Source of the DNA: Blautia sp. An249 | GTDB lineage: Bacteria; Bacillota; Clostridia; Lachnospirales; Lachnospiraceae | Direction of reading: 5' to 3' | Length of the DNA: 64,000 nt | Assembly: GCF_002159835.1 (NCBI RefSeq) | Contig: NZ_NFJL01000002.1 | Coordinates: 310,001-374,000 of the forward strand | In this document: positions 40,696 through 49,935 of the stretch, in pieces | Numbering within the stretch: position 1 is the stretch's first letter | Layout of the letters: each line of letters starts with the position of its first letter | Notes under the pieces: model-generated | Told to the model about the DNA's origin: nothing | Databases searched by the model: none | The model's input: only the letters and a program-made list of their open reading frames with translations | Program-made: the position numbers and the translations under genes

Positions 40696-42081
40696 GGAAA
40701 AAATAAATTCCGTACCGACTCCTTCGGTACTAATCACATCGATATTCTGCCCGTGGGCGCTCAGAATTTCTTTTACGATAGACAGACCCAGGCCGGTGCC
40801 TTTGGGATCTTTGCCCCGGGAAGAATCAATCTTATAAAACCGTTCCCAAATCTTAGAGAGATTTTCTTTGGAAATCCCAATTCCCCTGTCCTTGACAGAA
40901 ACGAAAACCTTACCGTTTTTCTCTGTGGTTTCAATGGTAATCGAAGCGTGATCCGGGCTGAATTTAATGGCATTATCCAGCAGGTTGTATAAAACCTGCT
41001 GAATCTGTTCTTCATCTGCCCTCACCTGGAGAGACGCTCCCATGAGAATCAGTTCCAGCTGTATCTTGCGGGGAGTACAGATTCCCTCGAAAACACTGGC
41101 CGTGCTTTTAATAATCTGATTAATGTCAAAGGACTGGATATTCATCATCCGGGTATGAACATCCAGAGCATTTAAAGTGAGAAGACTGCGGGTGAGCTTC
41201 TCCAGCCGCTCCGTTTCATGAGCCACAATTCCCAGATACCGGTTCTGCATTTCATAGGGAATGGTGCCGTCCTGAATGGCCTCCACATAGCCTTTAATAG
41301 AAGTAAGGGGCGAACGGAAATCATGGGAGATATTGGCGATAAATTTCTGCTGGTATTCCCCGGTTTCATTCATTCTGTCGGACATATAGTTTAAAGTATT
41401 GGCCAGGTAACCGATTTCGTCGCTGCTGTTTACCGGAATCCGGTAGTCCAGGTTTCCCCGGGCAAATTCCTGGGCTCCCTCAGTAATTTTCTGCAGGGGT
41501 CTGAATACGGTCAGTGAAAAAATGAAAAAAGTACTCAGAAACAGCAGAAAAATCAGGAAAAAGAGCAGTACGCCAACTGCCACAATCTGATCCCGTTCCT
41601 GATAAAGAACTTCCAGGGGATAATGAAAGACAATATATCCCTTCGGCGTCATATTTGCAGTGACAGGAGCCATAACGCTTAGCATATCTTCGGAAAAATT
41701 TCCGAAAAAGTCGCCGGTGGTATAATAACTCTCACCCCAGAGGGTAGGATCAAAACCATCTACCGGCACAGGCTGGGAGACGGTTTCCCGGGAATTGTAG
41801 ATGATCTCATTCTGGCTGTTGATTACCCAGATAATGGCGTCCTGATAGGCGGCCAGGGCCGAGAGATTCTTTCCCAGGGCAGATATATTGCGGTAGGACA
41901 TCTGATACTTAAAGGTAGAGTCAGAGGCGATGGCTGTGCATTCCTGATATAAATCCTGACTGACAGATGTTTCCAGCTTTCTTTCCACTAAGTGAGCTCC
42001 TAAAGTGGTGGTCAGAAAGAGCCCCAGACATCCCAGCAGCAGGTAAATAAGCAGAAATCTCCAGTAAAGTTTCTTTTTCAC
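40681..42081 (-). CDS. Sensor histidine kinase
   Basis: A 466-residue membrane kinase. Membrane segment 1 is near residues 7-28 (LLIYLLLGCLGLFLTTTLGA), an extracellular sensor of about 135 residues follows, membrane segment 2 is near 165-190, then HAMP, HisKA with phospho-acceptor His in FIANISHDFRSPLTSIKGY near residue 253, and HATPase with N box DNAIKFSP, G1 KDRGIGIS and G2 GTGLGLSIVKEIL. The signal is unknown. Its start overlaps the response regulator by four bases. Confidence 0.93.
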   Translation of the reverse strand: MKKKLYWRFLLIYLLLGCLGLFLTTTLGAHLVERKLETSVSQDLYQECTAIASDSTFKYQMSYRNISALGKNLSALAAYQDAIIWVINSQNEIIYNSRETVSQPVPVDGFDPTLWGESYYTTGDFFGNFSEDMLSVMAPVTANMTPKGYIVFHYPLEVLYQERDQIVAVGVLLFFLIFLLFLSTFFIFSLTVFRPLQKITEGAQEFARGNLDYRIPVNSSDEIGYLANTLNYMSDRMNETGEYQQKFIANISHDFRSPLTSIKGYVEAIQDGTIPYEMQNRYLGIVAHETERLEKLTRSLLTLNALDVHTRMMNIQSFDINQIIKSTASVFEGICTPRKIQLELILMGASLQVRADEEQIQQVLYNLLDNAIKFSPDHASITIETTEKNGKVFVSVKDRGIGISKENLSKIWERFYKIDSSRGKDPKGTGLGLSIVKEILSAHGQNIDVISTEGVGTEFIFSLERA

Positions 42082-42779
42082 GGGTTTTTCACCTCAAATT
42101 TATAGCCGATTCCCCACACGGTAGCTAAAGACCAACGGGGATGATCTTTGATTTTTTCCCGGATGCGTTTGATATGCACATCCACAGTGCGGGTATCTCC
42201 AATATACTCATACCCCCAGATGTGATCCAGAAGCTGCTCTCTGGTAAACACCTGATTGGGAGAGGCGGCCAGAAAGTAGAGAAGTTCCAGCTCTTTGGGA
42301 GGCATGTCGATCTGCTGCCCCAGATATACTACAGAGTAATTTGTCAGGTTAATGGAGAGATCCGGGTAATCCACCCGTTTTTCCGCGGAGGGCACAGCGG
42401 GCTGTTTTACATGGAAACGGCGCAGAACCGCTTTCACACGGGCTACCAGCTCCTTGGAGTCAAAGGGCTTAATCATGTAATCATCAGCGCCCAGCTCCAG
42501 CCCCAGCACCTTATCAAAGGTCTCTCCTTTGGCAGAGAGCATAATGATGGGCACATCGGAAGTATGGCGGATTTCCCGGCAGACCTGATAGCCGTCCATA
42601 CCCGGAAGCATCAAATCCAGCAGGATTAAATCCGGCTGAAAGGTTTTAAATTTTAATAAGGCCTCTTCCCCGTCATTGACAATCAGGGGATCAAAGCATT
42701 CTTTGGTCAGATACAAAGCGATGAGCTCTGCAATATTGTTATCATCGTCTACGATTAAAATCTTCTGTTTTGCTGCCAT
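42078..42779 (-). CDS. OmpR-family response regulator
   Basis: A 233-residue regulator with receiver domain (ILIVDDDNNIAEL, phosphorylated Asp in PDLILLDLMLPGMDG near residue 53, Lys in DDYMIKPF) and an OmpR-type winged helix (LTNYSVVYLGQQIDMPPKELELLYFLA in parts: IDMPPKELELLYFLA; YIGDTRTVDVHIKRIREKI). It is the partner of the kinase encoded directly downstream. GGAGA-type site precedes the ATG. Confidence 0.95.
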   Translation of the reverse strand: MAAKQKILIVDDDNNIAELIALYLTKECFDPLIVNDGEEALLKFKTFQPDLILLDLMLPGMDGYQVCREIRHTSDVPIIMLSAKGETFDKVLGLELGADDYMIKPFDSKELVARVKAVLRRFHVKQPAVPSAEKRVDYPDLSINLTNYSVVYLGQQIDMPPKELELLYFLAASPNQVFTREQLLDHIWGYEYIGDTRTVDVHIKRIREKIKDHPRWSLATVWGIGYKFEVKNP

Positions 42780-42799
42780 AACTGCAGTCTCCTTTCCGC

Positions 42800-45181
42800 T
42801 TACTTTTTAAAATTTACAATGGTTACGCCGGCATCGCCTTCCCCGAATTCGCCGAGACGATAAGAATCTACATATTTTAATCTGCGCAGATAGTTATGAA
42901 CGCCTTTTCGAAGAGCGCCGGTGCCCTTTCCATGAACGATCCGTACACTGGACATATGAGCCAGATACGCGTCGTCCAGATATTTATCCAGCTCAGAAAT
43001 GGCTTCATCCACTGTTTTTCCCAGGAGATTAATCTCCGTGGAAATGGTGGCGGACTTAGACATCTTAATCTTTCCGGCTCCGGTCCGCTGTAAAGTGGGG
43101 CCAGTAATTACCGGTTCATCCAGAAGCTCCAGATCGGTGATGGGCACCTGGGAGCGGAGGATTCCCATCTGGACAAAGACATTGCCTTTGGCATCCGGGC
43201 GGGAGCTGACTGTTCCCTTTAAATTCATACTGAGAACCTTCACGGCATCACCGATGGAAAGATCCGAAGCTTTTAACTGCTTTTTCGGTTTGGGAGCCCG
43301 GGCTTTCATGGAAAGCTGCTTCTCTGTTTTAGAGAGTTTTTTCCTTAAATTCTGCCGTTCTTTTTCCACTTCACTTAAATTCACATGATCTTTCTGGAAC
43401 TTATGGAACATTTTCATGGTCTGATCTGCATACTCTTTTGCATCGGCCAGAATGTGAAGGGCTTTTTCGTTTGCCTCGCTGAGGATACGTTCCCGCTGCT
43501 GATTCAGTTTCTCCCGGCGCTGGGTCATTTCTTCTTTTAACTGACGGATTTCCTCCTTATAGCGGGCAATCTCCGCCCGTTCGCTTTCAATGGTAATCCG
43601 GTTCTGCTCCAGAGTGGCAAGAACATCCTCAAAGGATTCGTCCTCTTTGCTGATCTGTTCCTTAGCCTGATGGATAATGTAATCGGGCAGCCCCAGCTTT
43701 GAGGAAATGGCAAAGGCGTTACTCTTGCCCGGAACACCGATTAAAAGCCGGTAAGTGGGGCGCAGAGTCTCCACATCAAATTCGCAGGAAGCATTTTCCA
43801 CACCTTCGGTGGAAAGGGCATAGACCTTTAATTCACTGTAATGGGTAGTGGCCATGGTTCGGATCCCCTGCCCATGCAGGTGGGAGAGGATGGAAATGGC
43901 CAGGGCCGCCCCTTCTGTGGGATCAGTTCCTGCCCCCAGCTCGTCAAAGAGAACCAGGGAATTGGCGTCGGCCTTTTCCAGAAAAGAAACCACGTTGGTC
44001 ATATGGGAGGAAAAGGTACTTAAAGACTGCTCAATGCTCTGTTCATCTCCAATATCCGCATAAACTTCCTGAAACAGAGAGAGAACGGACCGATCGGCAG
44101 CAGGAATATGAAGGCCGGCCTGTCCCATTAAGGTCAGAAGCCCCACGGTTTTCAGAGAGACCGTTTTACCGCCGGTATTGGGACCGGTAACCACCAGGAG
44201 ATCGAAATCTTCTCCCAGACGAATATCAATGGGAACCACCTGCTTTTTGGAAATCAGGGGATGGCGGGCCTTTCTCAGACGGATGACCCCATTATCCTGA
44301 AAAACAGGTTCTGTGGCATTTTGTTCCATGGCCAGAGACGCTCTGGCAAAAATGAAATCCAAATCCACCAGAATCTGCAAATCTGCAGCGATTTCTTCTG
44401 TGTGCTCCTGGATTTTCACACTGAGCTCTGCCAGTATTTTCTCAATTTCCTTTTGTTCCTGCAGCTCCAGTTCCCGCATTTCATTGTTTAATTTTACAAT
44501 ACTCATGGGCTCTATAAATAAGGTAGCGCCGGTAGAAGACTGATCGTGGATCATTCCCGGCACCTGGTTCTTATATTCGGCTTTTACCGGAAGACAGTAA
44601 CGGCCGTTTCTCATGGTAATGACGGAATCCTGCAGATACGTGCGGGCATTGCCGTTTACAAAAGCATTTAACTGGGTATGGATGCGGTCGTTAATTACCT
44701 TCATGCTCCGTCGTACATGACGAAGTCCCATACTGGCATCGTCACTGATTTCTTCTTCGGAGAGAATGCAGCGGCGGATTTCCATGGCCAGGGGAGTAAG
44801 AGGCTCCAGAGTCTGGAACATGCCGGATAAAGAATCCTGGATTTCCTCCCCTCTTTCGGAGCGTCCGTAGGATTTTACCCGTCCTGCGTTTTCCAGAAGA
44901 GAGCACACAGCCAGAATTTCTCCGATTCCAAGGGAGCTTCCGATTTCCAGCCGTTTCAGAGAAGGACGTACGTCTTTGGCATTCCCAAAGGAAATCCGTC
45001 CCTTGCGGAATAAATGACTCAGAGAGTCTTTCGTCTGAGTCTGCATATGGCGGATCTCCTCCAGATTATCGGAAGGAAGGAGATTTCGGCATTTCTCTTT
45101 TCCCAGGGGGGAAGAAGCATAGTTTGTCAGTTGTTCGATTATTTTATTGTATTCAAGAGCGTTCAGCGCTTTATTATTCAT
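42800..45181 (-). CDS. mutS2: Endonuclease MutS2 / ribosome-collision factor
   Basis: About 793 residues. It has the MutS-like core and ATPase: Walker A TGPNTGGKTVSLKTVG near residue 330, Walker B SLVLFDELGAGTDP near 408, a long coiled coil, and a C-terminal Smr domain with HGKGTGALRKGVHNYL. The usual LDLRG of Smr reads INLLGK. MutS2 limits recombination and, as RqcU in Bacillus, splits collided ribosomes upstream of RqcH/RqcP. rqcP is also in this window. The ATG at 45193 contains the Shine-Dalgarno GGAGG, so the start is set at 45181. Confidence 0.94.
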   Translation of the reverse strand: MNNKALNALEYNKIIEQLTNYASSPLGKEKCRNLLPSDNLEEIRHMQTQTKDSLSHLFRKGRISFGNAKDVRPSLKRLEIGSSLGIGEILAVCSLLENAGRVKSYGRSERGEEIQDSLSGMFQTLEPLTPLAMEIRRCILSEEEISDDASMGLRHVRRSMKVINDRIHTQLNAFVNGNARTYLQDSVITMRNGRYCLPVKAEYKNQVPGMIHDQSSTGATLFIEPMSIVKLNNEMRELELQEQKEIEKILAELSVKIQEHTEEIAADLQILVDLDFIFARASLAMEQNATEPVFQDNGVIRLRKARHPLISKKQVVPIDIRLGEDFDLLVVTGPNTGGKTVSLKTVGLLTLMGQAGLHIPAADRSVLSLFQEVYADIGDEQSIEQSLSTFSSHMTNVVSFLEKADANSLVLFDELGAGTDPTEGAALAISILSHLHGQGIRTMATTHYSELKVYALSTEGVENASCEFDVETLRPTYRLLIGVPGKSNAFAISSKLGLPDYIIHQAKEQISKEDESFEDVLATLEQNRITIESERAEIARYKEEIRQLKEEMTQRREKLNQQRERILSEANEKALHILADAKEYADQTMKMFHKFQKDHVNLSEVEKERQNLRKKLSKTEKQLSMKARAPKPKKQLKASDLSIGDAVKVLSMNLKGTVSSRPDAKGNVFVQMGILRSQVPITDLELLDEPVITGPTLQRTGAGKIKMSKSATISTEINLLGKTVDEAISELDKYLDDAYLAHMSSVRIVHGKGTGALRKGVHNYLRRLKYVDSYRLGEFGEGDAGVTIVNFKK

Positions 45182-45327
45182 CATAACCTCCATGAAGTCC
45201 GTTTATCTAGACACATTTTACCGTATTTGGGAAACAAAAGAAAGATAAAATTCAAAGTCTTCTGGCTTTTCCGGGAAAGTCAAGTTATAATAAAGCAATA
45301 ACCGTGGTGTACAAGGGAGGAATGCAG

Positions 45328-45945
45328 ATGAAGTACAAAGGCTGGAAAAAAAGAGGAACAGGGATTGTTCTGGGAGTATTCTGTCTGTCTGTTTTTCTGG
45401 GCGGATGCAGTCTTCTGGATAAGATTGATGAGAAGGCCAACGAAAAGGTGGATGAATTTTTCTCCAGTGATACGCAGGAACTGGAGGATAAAGACAGCGT
45501 CAGGGTGAAACCCCTGCCTACGCCTCTTCCCACCTCCACACCGGTACCGACCTTAAGTCCCAAACCTACGGAAACGCCTGTGCCCACCCCAATCCCGACG
45601 GCGACACCGACTCCTGCGCCAAGTCCCAGTGTATTGCCCACCCCTACGCCGGGAATTACAGGAACACCCACACCCACGCCTGCTGCAGCAGGAGGGGACT
45701 ATATTCTGCCAGAGAGCAGCAGCCGGTATCTGACCCGGGAGGAAGTCAGCGGACTGAACTATGAACAAAAGCAGATGGCAATCAATGAAATCTATGCCCG
45801 CCATGGATACCGTTTTACTATGAAAGAGGTACAGGACTATTTCAATCAGAAATCCTGGTATCAGGGAACTGTGGATCCGGCCAATTTCAGCGAGTCCGTC
45901 TTTAACCAGTATGAAGCAGCCAATATACAGCTTTTAAACCAGTAA
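45328..45945 (+). CDS. YARHG-domain lipoprotein with Pro/Thr linker
   Basis: About 205 residues. The signal peptide ends in a lipobox ([10 protein letters not shown]), so the protein is lipid-anchored outside the membrane. A low-complexity linker of about 60 residues rich in Pro and Thr (for example [25 protein letters not shown]) spans the wall. The C-terminal YARHG domain carries [13 protein letters not shown] and [12 protein letters not shown] at 45328 is eight bases after GGAGG; the two earlier ATGs lie before or inside that site. YARHG domains are extracellular with unknown ligand. Confidence 0.88.
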   Translation: MKYKGWKKRGTGIVLGVFCLSVFLGGCSLLDKIDEKANEKVDEFFSSDTQELEDKDSVRVKPLPTPLPTSTPVPTLSPKPTETPVPTPIPTATPTPAPSPSVLPTPTPGITGTPTPTPAAAGGDYILPESSSRYLTREEVSGLNYEQKQMAINEIYARHGYRFTMKEVQDYFNQKSWYQGTVDPANFSESVFNQYEAANIQLLNQ

Positions 45946-46042
45946 AATCTGATTTTATTCATAAAAAATTCATAAGTATTTGATAGAATAATCGACAGTT
46001 GGCAGTCGGGATTTTAATTTTGATGAATGTCAGGAGTCAGTT

Positions 46043-47341
46043 ATGCAGTGGAAAAAGAAAAAAGAGGGAAATGAAAACCCGGAAAACTATTATTTTATCA
46101 AAGAAACTATAAAAAAGAACGGGAAGAAGGAACGGATTCTAAAAACCGGGTATCTTCTGGGAGCGGGGATTTTGTTCGGTCTGGCCGCCGCCGCTGCCTT
46201 TACTCTGGCTGCGCCGCAGTTTTTGCAGATAAATGAAGAAAATGCAGAAAAGACTCAAAAAGTTCAGATTCCTGTTGATTCTCCACAGGAGCAGGAGGAA
46301 ACAGAAGAAAATGCCCAGGTGCAGGAACAGGAAAAGCCGGAGGCTGCCTCGTCTGCACAGACAGAGAAAAACGCTCTGGAGCAGTATGAGAGCGCGTATC
46401 AGGAGATTCTTACTATTGCAGAAAAGCCTCAGAAAGCTTTGGTAACCGTTTACGGAGAATCCGAAGATGAAAACCTTCTGGATAAAACCAGGCTGACCTA
46501 TGGTCTGGCCTCCGGAATCATTTATATGGAAAACGAAAACGAATATTATATTCTGACAGAGACAAAGGCCGTAGAGAATGCAGAAACCCTGTGGGTTACT
46601 TTTCAGGACGGTAAAACAGTGAAAGGAAACCCAAGAAAAAGCGATCCCCGCACGGGGCTTGCGGTGATGACCGTGGAAAAAGAAAAAATTCCCCAGGATA
46701 CCAGAGCGGGATTGTATGTGGCATCCCTGGGAAATTCCTATAGTCTCTTTCGGGGGAAAGGCGTGATTGCCCTGGGGAATCCATCCGCCTATTCAGATTT
46801 GGTATCTTATGGCGTGATTACCTCTGTGGCCAATGAATACCAGTCCATAGACGCCCGGTATAACCTGCTGATGACAGATATACTGGGAGAGGAACAAAGC
46901 AGCGGAGTTCTGCTGAATAACCAGGGGGAAATCATCGGTCTGATTGTACAGCCCCAGGAGGGACAGAACGCTTCCTCCAGTATGGTAAAAGCCCTGGCCG
47001 TCTCCCAGTTAAAACCTCTGCTGGAAATCCTTTCCAATGGGGAGACGATTATGTATCTGGGAATCAAAGGGGAGGAAGTGGACGAAAGTTCACAAAGCAG
47101 AGGCATTCCTCAGGGAATTTATGTGGATTCGGTGGAAAGGGATTCTCCGGCTATGAAAGCGGGAGTCCAAAGCGGAGACATCATCTGTTCTCTGAACGGA
47201 GAACCGGTGGCAACTATGCAGGAATACAGCACCTATCTGCAGAAATGCAAAGAAGGCCAGAAGATAAAAGTGGTTCTGAAGCGGAGAGGAACCGAGAACT
47301 ACGAGAAAATGGAATATACAATGATAGTAGAAGGAATTTAG
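46043..47341 (+). CDS. HtrA-like membrane protein with PDZ, catalytic His missing
   Basis: A 432-residue protein: cytoplasmic basic start, one membrane segment (TGYLLGAGILFGLAAAAAFTLAA near residue 35, given as parts), a Glu/Gln-rich linker, a trypsin-like HtrA domain and a C-terminal PDZ domain (PQGIYVDSVERDSPAMKAGVQSGDIICSLNGEPV in parts). In the protease domain the usual TNxHV reads ILTETKAVENA, so the His is absent; Asp is kept in DPRTGLAVM; the GNSGGPL segment reads EEQSSGVLLN. With His lost it is probably a pseudoprotease that still binds peptides. yhaM follows after 14 bases. Confidence 0.85.
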   Translation: MQWKKKKEGNENPENYYFIKETIKKNGKKERILKTGYLLGAGILFGLAAAAAFTLAAPQFLQINEENAEKTQKVQIPVDSPQEQEETEENAQVQEQEKPEAASSAQTEKNALEQYESAYQEILTIAEKPQKALVTVYGESEDENLLDKTRLTYGLASGIIYMENENEYYILTETKAVENAETLWVTFQDGKTVKGNPRKSDPRTGLAVMTVEKEKIPQDTRAGLYVASLGNSYSLFRGKGVIALGNPSAYSDLVSYGVITSVANEYQSIDARYNLLMTDILGEEQSSGVLLNNQGEIIGLIVQPQEGQNASSSMVKALAVSQLKPLLEILSNGETIMYLGIKGEEVDESSQSRGIPQGIYVDSVERDSPAMKAGVQSGDIICSLNGEPVATMQEYSTYLQKCKEGQKIKVVLKRRGTENYEKMEYTMIVEGI

Positions 47342-47355
47342 AAAGGCAGATTAAC

Positions 47356-48303
47356 ATGCGATTTATAAACGAGTTACACGAAGGCGACAGAGTGGGAGCC
47401 ATTTATTTATGCAAACAGAAACAGGCAGCCGTTACCAAAAACGGAAAGCCCTATGAAAATGTGATACTTCAGGATAAAACCGGAACCATAGACGCCAAAA
47501 TCTGGGATCCCAATTCCAGCGGAATTGACGATTTCGACGCACTGGACTATGTGGAGGTTGTGGGAGAGGTAAGCAGCTTTGCCGGAGCTTTGCAGGTTAC
47601 CATCCGAAGGGCCAGAAAAGCAGGAGAGGGCGAATACGATCCCAAAGATTATCTCCCGGTGAGCGAAAACAGCACCGAAGATATGTACGGTCAGCTTGTG
47701 ACTTATATTAACAGTATAAAAAACCCCTACCTGGTTCAGCTTCTGAACAGACTGTTTGTGGAAGACGCGGAATTTCAGAAGAATTTTACCAGCCATTCCG
47801 CAGCCAAAACCGTACATCACGGATTTATCGGAGGGCTGCTGGAACATACCCTGAGTGTGGTAAAACTCTGCGATTATTACTGCACCCGCTACCCGATTTT
47901 AAAGAGAGATCTGCTGATCAGCGCCGCTCTTTGTCATGACATCGGAAAAACGAAAGAGCTGTCTGCCTTTCCGTTAAACGACTACACGGATGAAGGGCAG
48001 CTTCTGGGACACATTGTGATTGGAACAGAAATGATTCATGACATTATCAGAACCATTCCGGATTTCCCCCGGAAGCTGGAAAACGAACTGAAACACTGTA
48101 TCATCGCCCATCATGGAGAGCTGGAATACGGTTCCCCCAAGAAACCGGCCCTGGCAGAGGCAGTGGCTTTAAACCTGGCAGATAATACAGACGCCAGAAT
48201 GGAAACGCTTACAGAAATCTTCTCCAATGCAGGAGCCAAAAAGGAATGGCTGGGATTCAACCGGCTGTTCGAGAGCAACTTACGAAGAACCAGCGAAGTA
48301 TAA
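47356..48303 (+). CDS. yhaM: 3'-5' exoribonuclease YhaM
   Basis: A 315-residue nuclease with an N-terminal OB-fold (KNGKPYENVILQDKTGTIDAKIWD) and an HD phosphohydrolase domain: HHGFIGGLLEHTLSV, SAALCHDIGKTKEL and HCIIAHHGELEYGSPKKP supply the metal ligands. YhaM trims RNA 3' ends in Firmicutes. ATG at 47356 gives the family start MRFINELHEGDRV; the longer frame to 47245 lies inside the HtrA-like gene. Only a weak AAAGG site precedes, so translation may be coupled to the upstream gene. Confidence 0.93.
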   Translation: MRFINELHEGDRVGAIYLCKQKQAAVTKNGKPYENVILQDKTGTIDAKIWDPNSSGIDDFDALDYVEVVGEVSSFAGALQVTIRRARKAGEGEYDPKDYLPVSENSTEDMYGQLVTYINSIKNPYLVQLLNRLFVEDAEFQKNFTSHSAAKTVHHGFIGGLLEHTLSVVKLCDYYCTRYPILKRDLLISAALCHDIGKTKELSAFPLNDYTDEGQLLGHIVIGTEMIHDIIRTIPDFPRKLENELKHCIIAHHGELEYGSPKKPALAEAVALNLADNTDARMETLTEIFSNAGAKKEWLGFNRLFESNLRRTSEV

Positions 48304-48326
48304 ATAAAACAGAATGCAGAAAAGAA

Positions 48327-48367
48327 AGGACTGCTGCTGTTTTTGCAAAGGCAGAAACAACAGCAGT
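48327..48367 (+). terminator. Terminator after yhaM
   Basis: GACTGCTGCTGTTT and AAACAACAGCAGTC pair with one mismatch across a 13-base loop; CTCTTTGG follows. The T-tract is poor. Confidence 0.6.
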
Positions 48368-48437
48368 CTCTTTGGCCTTTACGGGAAAAAAAACAGCCCG
48401 CGGATAAAAGAAAGAATAGAAGCAGGAGAACGTTTGA

Positions 48438-49802
48438 ATGATAACATATAAGAAAAACGATGAAGTAACCCTGGTAATTACGGACATGGGAAACGATGGA
48501 GAAGGAATAGGAAAAGCCGACGGCTACACGGTATTTGTAAAAGACGCAGTCATCGGCGACCACATCCGGGCCAAAATCATTAAAGCGAAAAAAAGTTACG
48601 GATACGGCCGGCTGATGGAAATTCTGGAGCCCTCCCCCTTCCGCCGGGAGACCAAATGTCCCATCGCCCGACAGTGCGGCGGCTGCCAGTTACAGGCATT
48701 AACCTACGAAAAACAGCTGGAATTTAAAGAGAAAAAAGTCCGGGATCACCTGGAGCGGATTGGGGGATTTACCCAGATTCCCATGGAGCCGATTATCGGC
48801 ATGGAAGAGCCTTATTACTACAGAAATAAGGCCCAGTTTCCCGTGGGAAAAAACAAAGAAAAGGAAATCATTACCGGCTTTTACGCCGGCCGCACCCACA
48901 GCATCATCAATAACCGGAACTGCTGTCTGGGAGCCAAAGGCAATGAAGAGATTTTAAATCGTGTACTTTCTTATATGAAAGAGTATCGGGTGGAACCCTA
49001 CGACGAACAGACAGGAAAAGGTCTGGTCCGTCACATCCTGATCCGCTGCGGGTTCACCAGCGGAGAGTGGATGGTCTGTGTGATTGTTAACGGAGAACGT
49101 CTGCCCCGGGAAGAAAAGCTGGTGGAAACATTAAAAACCATCCCCAAAATGACAAGCATTACCTTAAACGTCAACAAGAAACGAAACAACGTCATCCTGG
49201 GAGAACAGATTCGCCTGCTCTGGGGACAAACGTATATCGAAGACTCCATCGGAGACATCACCTACCGGATTTCGCCTCTTTCCTTCTACCAGGTGAATCC
49301 CGTCCAGACCCGGAAATTATATGAAAAAGCCCTGGAATATGCCGGTCTTACCGGTAATGAAACCGTATGGGATCTTTACTGCGGAATCGGCACAATTTCC
49401 CTGTTTCTTTCCCAGAAAGCGAAGCAGGTGTACGGCGTGGAAATCGTTCCCCAGGCCATAGAAGACGCCAGGGAAAATGCCCGAAGAAACGGAATTAAGA
49501 ACGCGGAATTTTTCGTGGGAAAGGCGGAGGAAGTCCTCCCGGAGAAGTACCGCAGGGAGGGGATTTACGCGGATGTGATTGTGGTGGATCCGCCCCGCAA
49601 AGGCTGCGACGTACAGCTTCTGGATACCATTGCCGCCATGCAGCCAAAGCGCGTGGTGTATGTAAGCTGCGACAGCGCAACCCTGGCCAGAGATCTGAAA
49701 TACCTGTGCGAAAGAGGGTACCGGCTGGACAGAATCTGTCCAACAGACATGTTCCCACAAACGGTTCACGTCGAAAGTATCGTGAAATTAGTGCGGAAAT
49801 AG
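48438..49802 (+). CDS. rlmD: 23S rRNA (uracil-C5)-methyltransferase RlmD-like
   Basis: A 454-residue RNA m5U methyltransferase. An N-terminal TRAM domain (residues 1-60; DMGNDGEGIGKADGYTVFV), four cysteines of a 4Fe-4S site (CPIARQCGGC and CCLG), SAM motif DLYCGIGTISLFLS near residue 312, VVDPPRKGCD near 385 and the catalytic Cys in YVSCDSATLARD near 412 are all seen. Several Firmicutes have two or three paralogs; exact position methylated is uncertain. Its 3' end borders a mobile element, a known integration hotspot (rum/rlmD). Confidence 0.92.
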   Translation: MITYKKNDEVTLVITDMGNDGEGIGKADGYTVFVKDAVIGDHIRAKIIKAKKSYGYGRLMEILEPSPFRRETKCPIARQCGGCQLQALTYEKQLEFKEKKVRDHLERIGGFTQIPMEPIIGMEEPYYYRNKAQFPVGKNKEKEIITGFYAGRTHSIINNRNCCLGAKGNEEILNRVLSYMKEYRVEPYDEQTGKGLVRHILIRCGFTSGEWMVCVIVNGERLPREEKLVETLKTIPKMTSITLNVNKKRNNVILGEQIRLLWGQTYIEDSIGDITYRISPLSFYQVNPVQTRKLYEKALEYAGLTGNETVWDLYCGIGTISLFLSQKAKQVYGVEIVPQAIEDARENARRNGIKNAEFFVGKAEEVLPEKYRREGIYADVIVVDPPRKGCDVQLLDTIAAMQPKRVVYVSCDSATLARDLKYLCERGYRLDRICPTDMFPQTVHVESIVKLVRK

Positions 49803-49885
49803 GCGGTTTTCCGGCGTTTCTTGGGTAAGGTTCAGTGTATTTGCCACCGATTTGCCACCCTAAAAAATAAAATTTAATAAAAATT
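49803..49885. other. Candidate attachment-site end of the integrated element
   Basis: Between the rlmD stop and the integrase terminator lies TTTGCCACC-GATTTGCCACC, a short direct repeat, then AT-rich DNA. The integrase gene points at rlmD. Position indicates the left attachment site lies in or just after the rlmD 3' end; the core cannot be set without the right end, which I did not find in the window. Confidence 0.4.
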
Positions 49886-49930
49886 AAAAATACGGCTGAA
49901 CACTATGAACAGTGTGTCAGCCATATTTTT
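49886..49930 (-). terminator. Terminator of the integrase gene
   Basis: AATACGGCTGAACAC and GTGTGTCAGCCATATT pair across TATGAACA, with A/T runs on both flanks. On the minus strand it directly follows the integrase stop. Confidence 0.8.
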
Positions 49931-49935
49931 TATGC

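Noticed and set aside
45481-45690. Frames on the minus strand rich in Gly/Val opposite the lipoprotein linker
   Set aside because: They are the mirror of the Pro/Thr codon repeats and lack start sites.
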